This document shows positions 40,469 to 50,391 of a DNA stretch of 64,000 nucleotides, piece after piece; the first letter of the stretch is position 1, and every line of letters starts with the position of its first letter. The DNA is from Cardinium endosymbiont cEper1 of Encarsia pergandiella (GTDB taxonomy: Bacteria; Bacteroidota; Bacteroidia; Cytophagales; Amoebophilaceae): contig NC_018605.1 in NCBI RefSeq assembly GCF_000304455.1, positions 728,608 through 792,607 on the forward strand, written 5' to 3'. The translations under genes were made by a program, and so were the position numbers. Under the pieces are notes generated by a model. The model ran no database searches, was not told the DNA's origin, and saw nothing but the letters and a program-made list of their open reading frames with translations.

Positions 40469-40583
40469 TATTCGGGAAAACAAAACAGATGCTTGTAAAA
40501 AATTACTGGCCCAAAAATAGCTTACAGCGGCTTCTAATCGCACATAAAGTAATATTACCCATTGATCCTAATTTTATCTTCTC

Positions 40584-41978
40584 GTGGAGAACGCTGTATT
40601 AACCCCAATAAAAGTAGCCATATTTTTTGGAGGAATATCGAGAGAACGTGAAATTTCGTTTGCAGGGGGGCGCACTGTTTATGACCATTTAGATCGAAAA
40701 AAATTTGAACCACTCCCTATATTTGTAGATAGTTTGGGGAATTTTATTCTACTGCATAAGCAATACCTTTACCAGGGTACCATTCGGGAATTCTATCCAT
40801 CTGCTACTATAGCTAATTTTTGGGGGATTCCTCTGTACATAGAGTCATTACCCACTACTGAAAGCCACGAGCGATTTATAGAAAAAATAGGAAAAAAAAT
40901 AGATCCTACTGATTTTTCTAAATACTTTGATATAGCTTTTCTCTGCTTACATGGTCCTTACGGAGAAGATGGCACCATACAAGGACTATTAAGATGGTAT
41001 CAGATCCCCTATACAGGATCTGATATCCTACCATCTGCACTAGCCATAAACAAAGTATTTCAACAAAAGCTTTTACAGCAATCAGGTTTTCTACTGCCCC
41101 ATTCTGTCAGTTTAACCCAAAAAGAATGGCTCCGTACAGATGACAAAAAAAAGCTATTCGATCAAATAACCGCTACCCTTGGCTTACCTTTCGTGGTGAA
41201 AAGCAGTAGACAAGGCTCCTCTATAGGGGTGACCATTATAGAACACTCTGTACTTGATGCCTTTATCAATGCGGTCCATAAGGCATTTTTTATGGAAGCA
41301 ATAAGCTATGATCAATGGAAAAGTTATACACGAAAAGAGATAAAAAATTGGTTGGCTAGCCTTATAGATGTACGTGAAGGCATGGGATTTCCCTTACGAA
41401 TCGATGACCAAATTTTCTATACGCCTTATACCTTACTAGACTACCTAGAACTTTATTTTCAAAAGAAACAACCACCTATCTTATTAATCAGCACACAAGC
41501 AGAAACGTCTATAATAATTGAAGCCTTTATTCAAGGAAGAGAATTTTCTTGTATGATACTAGAAGCAGAAAAAGGAAATCCCATTCCACTCCCCCCAACT
41601 GAAATGGTCAAGGGAAAGGTTCATTTTGATTATAGAGCAAAATATTTGCCCGGTATAGTACGGAAACAAACCCCTATGGTCTTATCTACTGCCTTACTCA
41701 AGCGCATCCGAAAGCAGGCCATTAACCTCTTCCAACTGCTAGATTGTCAAGTGTATGCCCGTATAGATGGCTTTATCACTGATGATAATGAAATCATATT
41801 AAATGATCCCAATACTACGGCTGGTATGCATCCCGCTTCCTTTTTATTCCATCAAGCAGCAGAAATTGGCCTCCACCCTACCCAACTGCTTACTTTTATC
41901 ATCCAACGTTCACTTGAAGTAAGAAAAGATCAAGGATGGCTTATTGCTGAGACCCTTTTGCAAAGGGTCCAAAAATAA
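40584..41978 (+). CDS. ddl: D-alanine--D-alanine ligase, oversized
   Basis: ATP-grasp ligase forming D-Ala-D-Ala for peptidoglycan. It starts with GTG at 40584 (VENAVLTPIKVAIFFGG); the family motifs GGxSxEREIS, LHGPYGEDGTIQGLL, YTGSDILPSALAINK and FVVKSSRQGSSIGVT are present. At 464 residues it is about 100-150 longer than typical Ddl. Much of the excess is an insertion of roughly 65 residues between the SSIGVT loop and EAFIQGREFSC. The metal-binding ExN motif reads NDPNTTAGM, with Asp for Glu. Function is likely retained, but specificity should not be assumed. Confidence 0.85.
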   Translation: MENAVLTPIKVAIFFGGISREREISFAGGRTVYDHLDRKKFEPLPIFVDSLGNFILLHKQYLYQGTIREFYPSATIANFWGIPLYIESLPTTESHERFIEKIGKKIDPTDFSKYFDIAFLCLHGPYGEDGTIQGLLRWYQIPYTGSDILPSALAINKVFQQKLLQQSGFLLPHSVSLTQKEWLRTDDKKKLFDQITATLGLPFVVKSSRQGSSIGVTIIEHSVLDAFINAVHKAFFMEAISYDQWKSYTRKEIKNWLASLIDVREGMGFPLRIDDQIFYTPYTLLDYLELYFQKKQPPILLISTQAETSIIIEAFIQGREFSCMILEAEKGNPIPLPPTEMVKGKVHFDYRAKYLPGIVRKQTPMVLSTALLKRIRKQAINLFQLLDCQVYARIDGFITDDNEIILNDPNTTAGMHPASFLFHQAAEIGLHPTQLLTFIIQRSLEVRKDQGWLIAETLLQRVQK

Positions 41979-42114
41979 TGGTCCCAAAGGTTATTCTTCT
42001 AAACACAAAGGATATAAATGGTTCCGAAGCTGCCACTAAGCAGTTGCAACTTACTCACTAAGGTCTTAAATTAATCAGCAATAAAAACTATTTTTTCTAT
42101 TATGCACCACCAAC

Positions 42115-42534
42115 ATGGCAAGTGTTAACAAAGTGATAATTTTGGGTAACCTAGGTAAAGCGCCAGAAATACGCCACTTAGAAAATGGGCGCATGCGGGT
42201 ACAACTGACTGTAGCAACGCATGATAGCTACAAAACAAAAGAAGGTCAAAAAATAAATCATACCGATTGGCATGAAATAGTACTTTGGACGCCTCATGCA
42301 GAAGTGGCAGCCCAATATTTAACCAAGGGTCAACAGGTATATATAGAAGGAAAGTTAATACACAGGTGCTATACGGATAAAGAGGGTGGGCAAAAATATA
42401 TGATACAGATTGTGGGTCAACAGTTGGTATTATTAGGTGGTATAAAATCTAAAGAGCAAGGGGTACATGTTATCAATCATATGCCACAAAATAGACTAGA
42501 AGACGATGATGATATGGGGGAGCTGCCCCTATAG
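42115..42534 (+). CDS. ssb: Single-stranded DNA-binding protein
   Basis: OB-fold SSB of 139 residues beginning ASVNKVIILGNLGKAPEIR, with TDWHEIVLW, YLTKGQQVYIEGKL and a short acidic tail ending DDDDMGELPL. The tail keeps the acidic, hydrophobic-ended form that recruits repair proteins. The start ATG at 42115 is the only sensible one. Confidence 0.93.
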   Translation: MASVNKVIILGNLGKAPEIRHLENGRMRVQLTVATHDSYKTKEGQKINHTDWHEIVLWTPHAEVAAQYLTKGQQVYIEGKLIHRCYTDKEGGQKYMIQIVGQQLVLLGGIKSKEQGVHVINHMPQNRLEDDDDMGELPL

Positions 42535-42746
42535 CACAACTAAAAATAGTTTATCAAAGCGGTCCCCTTTTGTAAAGAGCATCGGTCAAAAAAATGGCCA
42601 TTTTTAATAGCTTCCAAGCAAGTATCTATTCTTTAATTATTTGTGTATATTTAAAAAGTCGTAGGAAAAGTCAATCTCCTACCGACCTAAGTCATAAAGC
42701 ACAATGCATTTATGTGCATTTTAAACCACTACTTAAAGCAACTACT

Positions 42747-44240
42747 ATGCACTATCCTGAATTTGAATTTTTGAGTAGCCAACCATCACCAGTAGCACAA
42801 AACTGTTACGCGTTTGGCATTTTTGAAAGCAATGGCGCTTCGGCCGATACGGCTCATCTGGTCCATGAGCCTTTTTACCATGATATTATCGCACCCTTGA
42901 TAAAAGAATCTAAATTTACAGCCAAACAAGGGGAAGTAGCTACAGCCAACTGTTTTCATACCATAGGGAAAGTAATATTGATTGGGTTAGGAAAACAGGA
43001 AGCCATTGGTGATGAATCCATTCGACAAGCTGCAGCCATAGTTTATAGCGCATGTATTAAGCTGCACAGTCCATCTGTAATCATCGATTTTACCACACTA
43101 CGCAACGATAAAATGCATTTAAAAGCTTTTGCTGAAGGTATTTTATTGGCTGCTTATGTAGACGAACGTTTTAAATCCCAGCAGCATACGAAAACTACCT
43201 ATTTGAAAAAGGTCTACTTTTTAAATGGCATACCGGATGGCTCAACCATTGAATTGGCAAAAAAAATTGTAAAAGGGGTTAATCTGGCAAAAGACCTGGT
43301 AAACGCTCCTGCCAATCATGTTACCCCGTCTAGTTTGGCTAAAACCGCCATTGCATTAGCTGAAAGGCATCACTTCGATATCAATATATTAGAAAAAGAG
43401 GATTGCCAACGCTTAGGTATGGGGGCTTATCTTTCCGTTACACAAGGTTCTAGCGCACCACCCAAATTTATTCATCTCTGTTATAAACCTAAATCATTTG
43501 ATACCCGATCTCCTTTTCAAAAAATTGCCCTTATAGGCAAAGGTGTTACCTTTGACGCCGGTGGGCTTAATCTAAAGATTGGCAATTCGCAAATTGAATT
43601 AATGAAATATGATATGGCCGGTGCTGCAGCAGTGCTTGGCACAGCAGATGTTATTGGCGCCATACAACCCAATAAAGAGATTCACTTTATTGTTGCTGCT
43701 ACAGAAAATATGATTAATGGGCATGCCACCAAGCCTGGAGATATCGTAACTGCTTCTAATGGTAAAACCATTGAAATAGACAATACAGATGCAGAAGGAA
43801 GACTTACCCTAGCAGATGCATTGGTGTATGCAGAAGGGCTCGGAGTAGATGCGATTGTAGACCTAGCTACTTTAACAGGCGCTATGGTCGTTGCACTCGG
43901 CACACGTATGGCAGGTATATTTGGCAGCGATCAACCATTGATCAACAGCCTGATGGCTGCTGCTCCAAGAACAGGTGAAAAAATTTGGCAAATGCCACTA
44001 GAAGACGCTTATTTTGAATATATGCATTCTATTATTGCAGATATGTGCAATTCAGGCAAAAAACCAGGGGGAGGATCTATTACAGCGGCTCTATTTTTAA
44101 AACAATTTGTTAAAAAAACAGCTTGGGCACACTTAGATATCGCAGGTACGGTCTGGACTGAAAAAGCATGGGCTTACCATCATGCAGGTGCCACAGGCTT
44201 TGGAGTACGTCTACTAGTAGATTGGATTCTAAATAGCTAG
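42747..44240 (+). CDS. pepA: Leucyl aminopeptidase (M17 family)
   Basis: Dinuclear-metal cytosol aminopeptidase, 497 residues from the ATG at 42747 (MHYPEFEFLSSQ). An in-frame ATG at 42594 would add 51 unrelated residues. The C-terminal catalytic domain is intact: IGKGVTFDAGGLNLK with Lys and Asp ligands, KYDMAGAAAVLG, VAATENMINGHATKPGDIV, and the signature NTDAEGRLTLADALVYAE. It is probably used for peptide turnover and feeding on host peptides. Confidence 0.93.
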   Translation: MHYPEFEFLSSQPSPVAQNCYAFGIFESNGASADTAHLVHEPFYHDIIAPLIKESKFTAKQGEVATANCFHTIGKVILIGLGKQEAIGDESIRQAAAIVYSACIKLHSPSVIIDFTTLRNDKMHLKAFAEGILLAAYVDERFKSQQHTKTTYLKKVYFLNGIPDGSTIELAKKIVKGVNLAKDLVNAPANHVTPSSLAKTAIALAERHHFDINILEKEDCQRLGMGAYLSVTQGSSAPPKFIHLCYKPKSFDTRSPFQKIALIGKGVTFDAGGLNLKIGNSQIELMKYDMAGAAAVLGTADVIGAIQPNKEIHFIVAATENMINGHATKPGDIVTASNGKTIEIDNTDAEGRLTLADALVYAEGLGVDAIVDLATLTGAMVVALGTRMAGIFGSDQPLINSLMAAAPRTGEKIWQMPLEDAYFEYMHSIIADMCNSGKKPGGGSITAALFLKQFVKKTAWAHLDIAGTVWTEKAWAYHHAGATGFGVRLLVDWILNS

Positions 44241-44363
44241 ACTTTTGTCTATAGGGTCGATATGGTTAAGCCCTGAATGGCTAAAATGGGTTGTAAAAGA
44301 TATCGTCCGTATCCTATATTAGAAATTTTTTTACGCAATCTTATTAATTTTATTTAACTTATC

Positions 44364-45542
44364 ATGCTGATTTCCAATGCAATTATATGGGATTGCTCTC
44401 CAGTGCTGTTTACCAAAGGGTTTTTAACCCTTCGTTGGTATAATTTACTTTTTGGTACCGTTGTGTTGGCAGGCATACCTATTTTACATTATATGTTTGC
44501 CAAAGTTGGCAAAGACAGCGCAGAAGCTGAATCACTTCCAAATTATATTGCTTTGGCCGTACTATTTGGGGCCCGTTTAGGCCATGTTATTTTTTATGAA
44601 TGGGACTACTATCAACACCACCTATTAGAAATATTCTTACCTGTTACCTTCTCCCCTAAATTTGAAATAACAGGGTTTCGGGGGTTGGCAAGTCATGGCG
44701 CTGCTATTGGCATTATATTTGCTATTTTTTTATATGTAAAACGGCTTACTGTTTCCCTTTTTCCTCTTCGTATCCATTTAACAAACCGTCGGCCCACTGT
44801 AACGTTTTTATGGCTAGCAGACCATTTGGTCATTTTAGGTGCTTTAGGCTGTGCCATCATCCGGATAGGTAATTTTATGAATTCTGAAATTATTGGCCAA
44901 CCTACGGGATCCAACTATGGCGTAATATTTGTTAGAGATTTGCATGACCATCTATGCAAGAAGTATGACTCGACCATTCAAAATTTAGTGATACGTAAAG
45001 CAACCACTGCAAACAGACCACCTATAAAAGGCAACTACCCACCCATTGAATTAGCCATTACCTTTAAAAAGACCATTACAGATGAAATGCGCATTAAAAA
45101 TTTTCTTCAAAAGGACTTAAAAGATGAGTTGATTCGAATGACTTATTTTAACCCACCATCTCATATATATGAACCGTATGGTAGCCCCCTATCTTACACA
45201 CTAGAAAAACAAAATGGAAGCTATCAAACCAGTGTATCCACCTGGGCCATTCCAAGGCACCCGGCACAGCTTTATGAAGCATGCTCCTACTTTTTGGTAT
45301 TTATGATACTATTCTTATTGTGGTATAAAAAAGGTCAAATGTTAGTACCCGGTCGCTTCTTTGGATTTTTTGCAGTAGTCGCTTTTTCACTCCGTTTTTT
45401 GAACGAATTTTATAAAGAAAATCAAGTTGCATTTGAAAACAATATGTGGCTTAACATGGGACAATGGCTTAGCATACCGTGGATTATCCTAGGATTATTT
45501 TTGATATGCCGTCCGAACAGCACCCCAAAAAATGTAAGCTAA
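44364..45542 (+). CDS. lgt: Prolipoprotein diacylglyceryl transferase, oversized
   Basis: Inner-membrane enzyme that lipidates the lipobox Cys of prolipoproteins, the first step for the lipoproteins of this window. Several membrane segments are present. The key motifs are FRGLASHGAAIG (about residues 94-105) and IRIGNFMNSEIIGQPTG, the Lgt signature with its Arg/Asn/Glu. The C-terminal RHPAQLYEA also matches. At 392 residues it is about 100 longer than most Lgt, owing to a polar insertion of roughly 95 residues between SNYGVIFV and the RHPAQLYEA segment, predicted in a periplasmic loop. Confidence 0.9.
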   Translation: MLISNAIIWDCSPVLFTKGFLTLRWYNLLFGTVVLAGIPILHYMFAKVGKDSAEAESLPNYIALAVLFGARLGHVIFYEWDYYQHHLLEIFLPVTFSPKFEITGFRGLASHGAAIGIIFAIFLYVKRLTVSLFPLRIHLTNRRPTVTFLWLADHLVILGALGCAIIRIGNFMNSEIIGQPTGSNYGVIFVRDLHDHLCKKYDSTIQNLVIRKATTANRPPIKGNYPPIELAITFKKTITDEMRIKNFLQKDLKDELIRMTYFNPPSHIYEPYGSPLSYTLEKQNGSYQTSVSTWAIPRHPAQLYEACSYFLVFMILFLLWYKKGQMLVPGRFFGFFAVVAFSLRFLNEFYKENQVAFENNMWLNMGQWLSIPWIILGLFLICRPNSTPKNVS

Positions 45543-45688
45543 AATGGCCACAAAAATATCGATTCTTTTGATTTGATTTATTGAAAACTTGTTTAGATAT
45601 TTGTATATTATGTGGTGTCGCATAGCAAAAAAATGCTACCGCAACTAAACACATTCCGTACAACAGACCATAATCAATACTTGGCCAT

Positions 45689-46216
45689 TTGAAAAATACA
45701 ATAAAAGAAACGCTCAACGTAAATGAGCGCATCACTGCATCAGAAGTTCGTTTGGTTGGGGATAATGTCACTACTGGTGTCTATAGCATCCGTGAAGCTT
45801 TAGCCATTGCAGCATCCCAAGCGCTTGACTTAGTAGAAATTACAAAAGCAACTGATTTTCCGGTTTGTAAAGTAATGGATTATGCTAAGTTTAAATACTT
45901 GCAAAAAAGAAAGCACAAAGAAATAAAAAATAATGCACAAAAAGTTATCATAAAGGAGATTCGTTTTGGTCCCAATACCAGCGATCATGACTTTGATTTT
46001 AAGTTAAGGCATGCCATTAACTTCTTAAAAACTGGTGCTAAAGTGAAAGTTTGTGTTAAATTTGTAGGTAGGGAAATTATGTTTAAAGAAAGAGGTGAAT
46101 TAATCTTACTGAGGTTTTCCCAAGGGTTAGAAACTTATGGAAAGGTAGAACAACTTCCTAAACTAGAAGGGAAAAAAATGAGTCTAACCATAGCGCCCCT
46201 AATACATAAAAAATAA
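45689..46216 (+). CDS. infC: Translation initiation factor IF-3
   Basis: IF-3 of 175 residues; the N-domain contains VNERITASEVRLVGDN and ALDLVEITKATDFPVCKVMDY, and the C-domain KEIRFGPNTSDHDFDFKLRHAINFL and a GREIMFKERG stretch. No ATG lies in frame at the N terminus; an in-frame stop is at 45671. The best start is TTG at 45689. A rare start codon is the known basis of IF-3 autoregulation in other bacteria (AUU in E. coli), so the same logic may apply. rpmI and rplT follow, the classical IF3-L35-L20 order. Confidence 0.93.
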   Translation: MKNTIKETLNVNERITASEVRLVGDNVTTGVYSIREALAIAASQALDLVEITKATDFPVCKVMDYAKFKYLQKRKHKEIKNNAQKVIIKEIRFGPNTSDHDFDFKLRHAINFLKTGAKVKVCVKFVGREIMFKERGELILLRFSQGLETYGKVEQLPKLEGKKMSLTIAPLIHKK

Positions 46217-46260
46217 GCTTATTTTTGATAAAATTTTCTTTTTATTTACATCTTTTTCAC

Positions 46261-46268
46261 TATATTTG
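46261..46268 (+). promoter_or_regulatory. Putative -7 box for rpmI-rplT
   Basis: TATATTTG fits TAnnTTTG in the 211-bp spacer between infC and rpmI. This would give a leader of about 150 nt, long enough for an L20-type autoregulatory structure, which I cannot fold here. There is no clear -33 TTG at 19-21 bp. Confidence 0.35.
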
Positions 46269-46427
46269 AGGGTTGTATAGGAATAAGTAGGAAAAGCAGC
46301 TGCGATTTGTAATCTGTGCGCAGTAGTCTAAGCACCTGACCAGATGGCTCAGCCATTAGCAGAAAATCATAAGCGCATAGATGGGTTACCATCACTAAGC
46401 CATTAAACCTCTGTCATAACCAAAGAT

Positions 46428-46628
46428 ATGCCAAAAGTTAAAACACATTCAGGTTCAAAAAAAAGATTTCAAGTAACCGGTACAGGTAAAATCAAACGGA
46501 AGCATGCTTTTAAGAACCATTGCTTGGCAAAAAAAATTAAAAGCACCAAGCAAAAAAGGCAACTTACCCATAGCACACTCGTACATGCAGCGAATGCACC
46601 AACCATTCGCAAATTGCTAGTCATTTAA
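46428..46628 (+). CDS. rpmI: 50S ribosomal protein L35
   Basis: A 66-residue basic protein beginning [31 protein letters not shown] in register with L35; length and Lys/Arg content are typical. Followed by rplT after 80 bp. Confidence 0.95.
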   Translation: MPKVKTHSGSKKRFQVTGTGKIKRKHAFKNHCLAKKIKSTKQKRQLTHSTLVHAANAPTIRKLLVI

Positions 46629-46708
46629 TGTGCCTTTATGCCGCCACTACAGTATCTATGGTCCTGTAGTTTTATAGATACTATCAACTTCTAAATTAGA
46701 ATGTACAC

Positions 46709-47053
46709 ATGCCAAGATCAGTTAACTCGGTAGCCTCAAAGGCACGTAAAAAGCGGGTATTAAAATTAGCAAAGGGTTATTGGGGCAAAAGAAAAAATGT
46801 TTGGACCGTAGCCAAAAACGCAGTTGAAAAAGGGCTCTTATATGCTTATAGAGATCGAAAAACAAAAAAAAGAACCATAAGAAGTTTATGGATACAGCGC
46901 ATCAACGCAGCAGCTCGTCTACATGGTATGGCGTATGCCCAATTTATGGGTAAGCTTAAGCAAAGTAATATGGATATAAATAGAAAAGTATTGGCCGACT
47001 TGGCTATGAACCATCCAAATGCATTTGATGCTATTGTGGAAAAAGTAGCTTAA
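46709..47053 (+). CDS. rplT: 50S ribosomal protein L20
   Basis: A 114-residue protein starting [26 protein letters not shown] with [15 protein letters not shown] and [11 protein letters not shown], all L20 hallmarks. It is the last gene of the infC-rpmI-rplT cluster; L20 is the usual translational repressor of this group. The next 250 bp hold no gene. Confidence 0.96.
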   Translation: MPRSVNSVASKARKKRVLKLAKGYWGKRKNVWTVAKNAVEKGLLYAYRDRKTKKRTIRSLWIQRINAAARLHGMAYAQFMGKLKQSNMDINRKVLADLAMNHPNAFDAIVEKVA

Positions 47054-47274
47054 AGCGTAGTGCATTAAAGTCTATTAAAGCTTGTCGCAAAGCCATTAGC
47101 AAGGCAAATTTGTTCAATAGCCTACCGTTTCTTATCTAATGCTACTTATCGCTGATTAGGCCAAACCAAGCTTCTATCAAGTATCTAAAAGTATCTATTA
47201 AATACACCTTTTTATACTATACCGACACGGCTAAATGGATGGTGCATAAAATATTTTAACCGAGTACTATAAGC

Positions 47275-47282
47275 TATATTTG
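47275..47282 (+). promoter_or_regulatory. Putative -7 box for prfA
   Basis: TATATTTG fits TAnnTTTG and ends 23 bp before the prfA ATG. No good TTG at the expected -33 distance. Confidence 0.4.
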
Positions 47283-47305
47283 GATTTTCCACCTATCAGG
47301 ATCAT

Positions 47306-48400
47306 ATGATTGAAAAATTAAAATCCATTAAAAAGCGGTTTCTTCAGGTAGAAGCAGCGATTTATCAACCAGAGGCCTTAAATGATATAAAGGCCTATGC
47401 AGCACTCAATAAAGAATATAGCAAGCTATCCAAAATTGTCGATTTATACAACCACTATGAACGGGTATTAGAAAATCTAAAAGAAGCAAAAGAGGTATTA
47501 AATATTGAAAAAGAAGAAGACTTTCGTGAGATTGCCAAACAAGAATTAACGGCTGCTCTAGACAAAAAAGTCCATTTAGAAGGCCAATTGCGTGAGGCAC
47601 TTACCCCAAGTGATCCGAATGACAGCAGAAACATTGTTTTGGAAATTCGAGCTGGTATTGGTGGAGATGAAGCCGCCATTTTTACAGGTGATCTTTTTCG
47701 AATGTACAAACGTTTCGCGGAAAAAATGAAATGGAACTTTTCGACTGTATATACCATAGAAGGTACAGCTGGTGGATGGAAAGAGATTGTTTGTACTATA
47801 GCTGGTGAAGATGTATATGGCCTTATGAAATATGAATCTGGTGTACATCGTGTACAACGAGTGCCTGCTACGGAAACACAAGGCCGTATACATACCTCAG
47901 CAGCTAGTGTAGTGGTGTTGCCAGAAGCAGGAGAAGTCGAAATTCACTTAGATTTAAATGACATACGGAAGGATACTTTTTGTTCTTCTGGTCCAGGTGG
48001 TCAATCGGTAAACACTACCTATTCAGCCGTTCGCCTGACCCATATACCTACTGGGCTTGTCGTATCCTGTCAAGATGGTAAATCACAAATTAAAAACTAT
48101 GAAAAAGCCTTAAAGGTATTGCGTTCTCGCCTCTATGATATGGAAGTTAAAAAGCAACAGGAGGCTATTGGTATAGAACGAAGGTCTATGGTTAAGCATG
48201 GAGAAAGAGGAGATAAAATCAGAACCTATAATTTCCCCCAAGCCCGTGCAACAGACCATCGGATTGGCTATACTGAACATAATTTAACGGCTATATTAGA
48301 TGGCACTATATTGGATATGATCAAAGCTCTACGTGTGGCAGATCATGCAGAAAAATTACAAGCAGGAACAGAGACAAACGCCATTACTTCTTATCAATAG
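47306..48400 (+). CDS. prfA: Peptide chain release factor 1
   Basis: Class I release factor reading UAA/UAG, 364 residues. It has the tripeptide anticodon PAT in HRVQRVPATETQGRIHTSAA, which marks RF1 rather than RF2 (SPF), and the catalytic GGQ in SSGPGGQSVNTTYSA. The RIGYTEHNL end region is also present. Length is normal and no frameshift site is present. Confidence 0.96.
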   Translation: MIEKLKSIKKRFLQVEAAIYQPEALNDIKAYAALNKEYSKLSKIVDLYNHYERVLENLKEAKEVLNIEKEEDFREIAKQELTAALDKKVHLEGQLREALTPSDPNDSRNIVLEIRAGIGGDEAAIFTGDLFRMYKRFAEKMKWNFSTVYTIEGTAGGWKEIVCTIAGEDVYGLMKYESGVHRVQRVPATETQGRIHTSAASVVVLPEAGEVEIHLDLNDIRKDTFCSSGPGGQSVNTTYSAVRLTHIPTGLVVSCQDGKSQIKNYEKALKVLRSRLYDMEVKKQQEAIGIERRSMVKHGERGDKIRTYNFPQARATDHRIGYTEHNLTAILDGTILDMIKALRVADHAEKLQAGTETNAITSYQ

Positions 48401-48461
48401 ATGATACAACGTTTTTTACTGATTTGTTGATCAAATCAATATCCATTCTTTCTCGTACCTT

Positions 48462-50222
48462 TTATAGGGCCCCATCAAACTGTAACCTACACATATTTGC
48501 ATAGAAGGGACTAGTCTTTAAGAGCATCTTATGGGGGCCATTGGCAATTATTTTACCGCTATTAAATACCAACAGTCGATCCATTGCCGCCAAAACCGTT
48601 AGTCTATGGGCAATCGTAATAACCGTTTTATCGACCATAATGGTAGCAAGACTTTCTTGTATTTCATTTTCAGTAACGGCATCCAATGCAGAAGTGGCCT
48701 CATCTAAGATGAAAATAGGGGCGTTTTTTAATATAGCACGTGCAATCGCGATCCGTTGGCGCTGCCCACCTGAAAGGGTTGATCCTCTTTCTCCAACTAA
48801 AGTATAGTACCCTTTTGATAGATGGATAATAAACTCATGACACTTTGCTTTTTTAGCAGCATCCATTACTTCATCATCTGTTGCGTCCCTACGCCCATAA
48901 CGAATATTTTCTAAAATAGACGCATGAAAAAGCGTGGTATCTTGGGGTATAACAGAAATAGCAGCACGCAATGATGCTTGGGTAACGGTGGAGATATCTT
49001 GCCCATCAATGGTAATTACACCTTCATCAGGCTCAAAAAATCTGAGTAATAAATGGATAAAAGTAGTTTTTCCGCTACCCGATAAACCTACCAATCCTAC
49101 TTTTTCACCAGGCGCTATAGCAATGGTTTGATTTTGAAATATAGGGTTATCTGCCCCATAGGAAAAAGAAACATTTTGAAATGCAATAGCAGCTGAGTGA
49201 CATTTAAGTACAGAGGCGTTGGATGCATCTAGCACAGCATGTTCTTTTTGTAATAATTTTAGAGCTTGTTGACAATAGCCAATTTCTTCAAGAAAATCAG
49301 GAAATTCCGCTACAGAGACCCAAACCAAATTACACATATTATTACCAGCATAAAAAATGTAGGTGACATCAGCAATGGAAAGCTTACCCAGTTGCCAATA
49401 ATAGATCACATAAGCAATCATCCCTATGCCCATAAATCCCATAGAAAGACCACTAATGATAAAATGTAGACGCATAATAAGCCTTAAGGCTTTTTTATGT
49501 GCTTCCTTTTCTGCTGCTTGTGGGGCTAATAAATGAGTAATTTCTTGATTTTTAGGTGCAAAAAGTTTTATACTTAATATATTTGTAAAGCCATCTACTA
49601 TACTACCAGACAATTGGCTTACCTTTTCTGCATGTAATGCTATAACACGGCTGCACTTTTTTGAAGCAAAAAAGTAAGTAGCGGTATGGAGTATCAACCA
49701 AACCATTAATACGCCACCAAAAATCGGATGTATATAGGCAAAAGAAATGACACCTACCAACATAGTGCAAAATGTAGGCAAAAATGAAGAAATAATCATC
49801 ATCATAACTTGACTAATGCCATCAGTTAAATCATTGATCCGTTTTACCAAATCACCAGAAAAATGGGCTGTAAAAAATTGATAGGAATAGCCTTGCAAAC
49901 GGCGCACAATCCATGTACGTACTTTTGCTTCAAAACCAGGGATAGTTTTGACTTTCATATAGTCAAATAGACGAAATAAAACCTCTATTAGCCCAATGAT
50001 CCCTAACAAAAGGATCAACGGACCAGCCAGCTTTATCCAGCTATCTGTTCTATTTTTGTCTAATGCGGTAAGTCGTGTGACGAGTATTTTAAAGGCATAG
50101 GGGACTACCAAATTATCAAGTACAAAACAGACTCGAAAACAAGCCATGGATATGAAATGCCACTTGAATGGTGCTACAAAATGCAGAATAAAGCTTTTTA
50201 GATTTTTAGTAATGGGATGCAT
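48462..50222 (-). CDS. ABC exporter, MsbA/multidrug type, copy 2
   Basis: Paralogue of the exporter at 32.7 kb with the same order: membrane domain (residues 1-320), Walker A VGLSGSGKTTFIH, signature LSGGQRQRIAIARAI, Walker B IFILDEATSALD and H-loop IAHRLTV. It has 586 residues. ATPase domains of the two copies are close, membrane domains less so, which suggests different substrates or a heterodimer. It is convergent with prfA, 61 bp between stops. Confidence 0.88.
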   Translation of the reverse strand: MHPITKNLKSFILHFVAPFKWHFISMACFRVCFVLDNLVVPYAFKILVTRLTALDKNRTDSWIKLAGPLILLLGIIGLIEVLFRLFDYMKVKTIPGFEAKVRTWIVRRLQGYSYQFFTAHFSGDLVKRINDLTDGISQVMMMIISSFLPTFCTMLVGVISFAYIHPIFGGVLMVWLILHTATYFFASKKCSRVIALHAEKVSQLSGSIVDGFTNILSIKLFAPKNQEITHLLAPQAAEKEAHKKALRLIMRLHFIISGLSMGFMGIGMIAYVIYYWQLGKLSIADVTYIFYAGNNMCNLVWVSVAEFPDFLEEIGYCQQALKLLQKEHAVLDASNASVLKCHSAAIAFQNVSFSYGADNPIFQNQTIAIAPGEKVGLVGLSGSGKTTFIHLLLRFFEPDEGVITIDGQDISTVTQASLRAAISVIPQDTTLFHASILENIRYGRRDATDDEVMDAAKKAKCHEFIIHLSKGYYTLVGERGSTLSGGQRQRIAIARAILKNAPIFILDEATSALDAVTENEIQESLATIMVDKTVITIAHRLTVLAAMDRLLVFNSGKIIANGPHKMLLKTSPFYANMCRLQFDGAL

Positions 50223-50391
50223 GGATGAAAAAGGGTATGGAGGATGTATTGGGTATAATAATATGGGCAGCTATGTGCACAAATAATAGACTATTGCAAC
50301 GTTGCATGTATAAGATTAAGGACAAAAAAAGACCAATACAATCTTTCATAAAAATAAAGTACCTGAGGAATAGATGAGAACAAGCCCCCTA

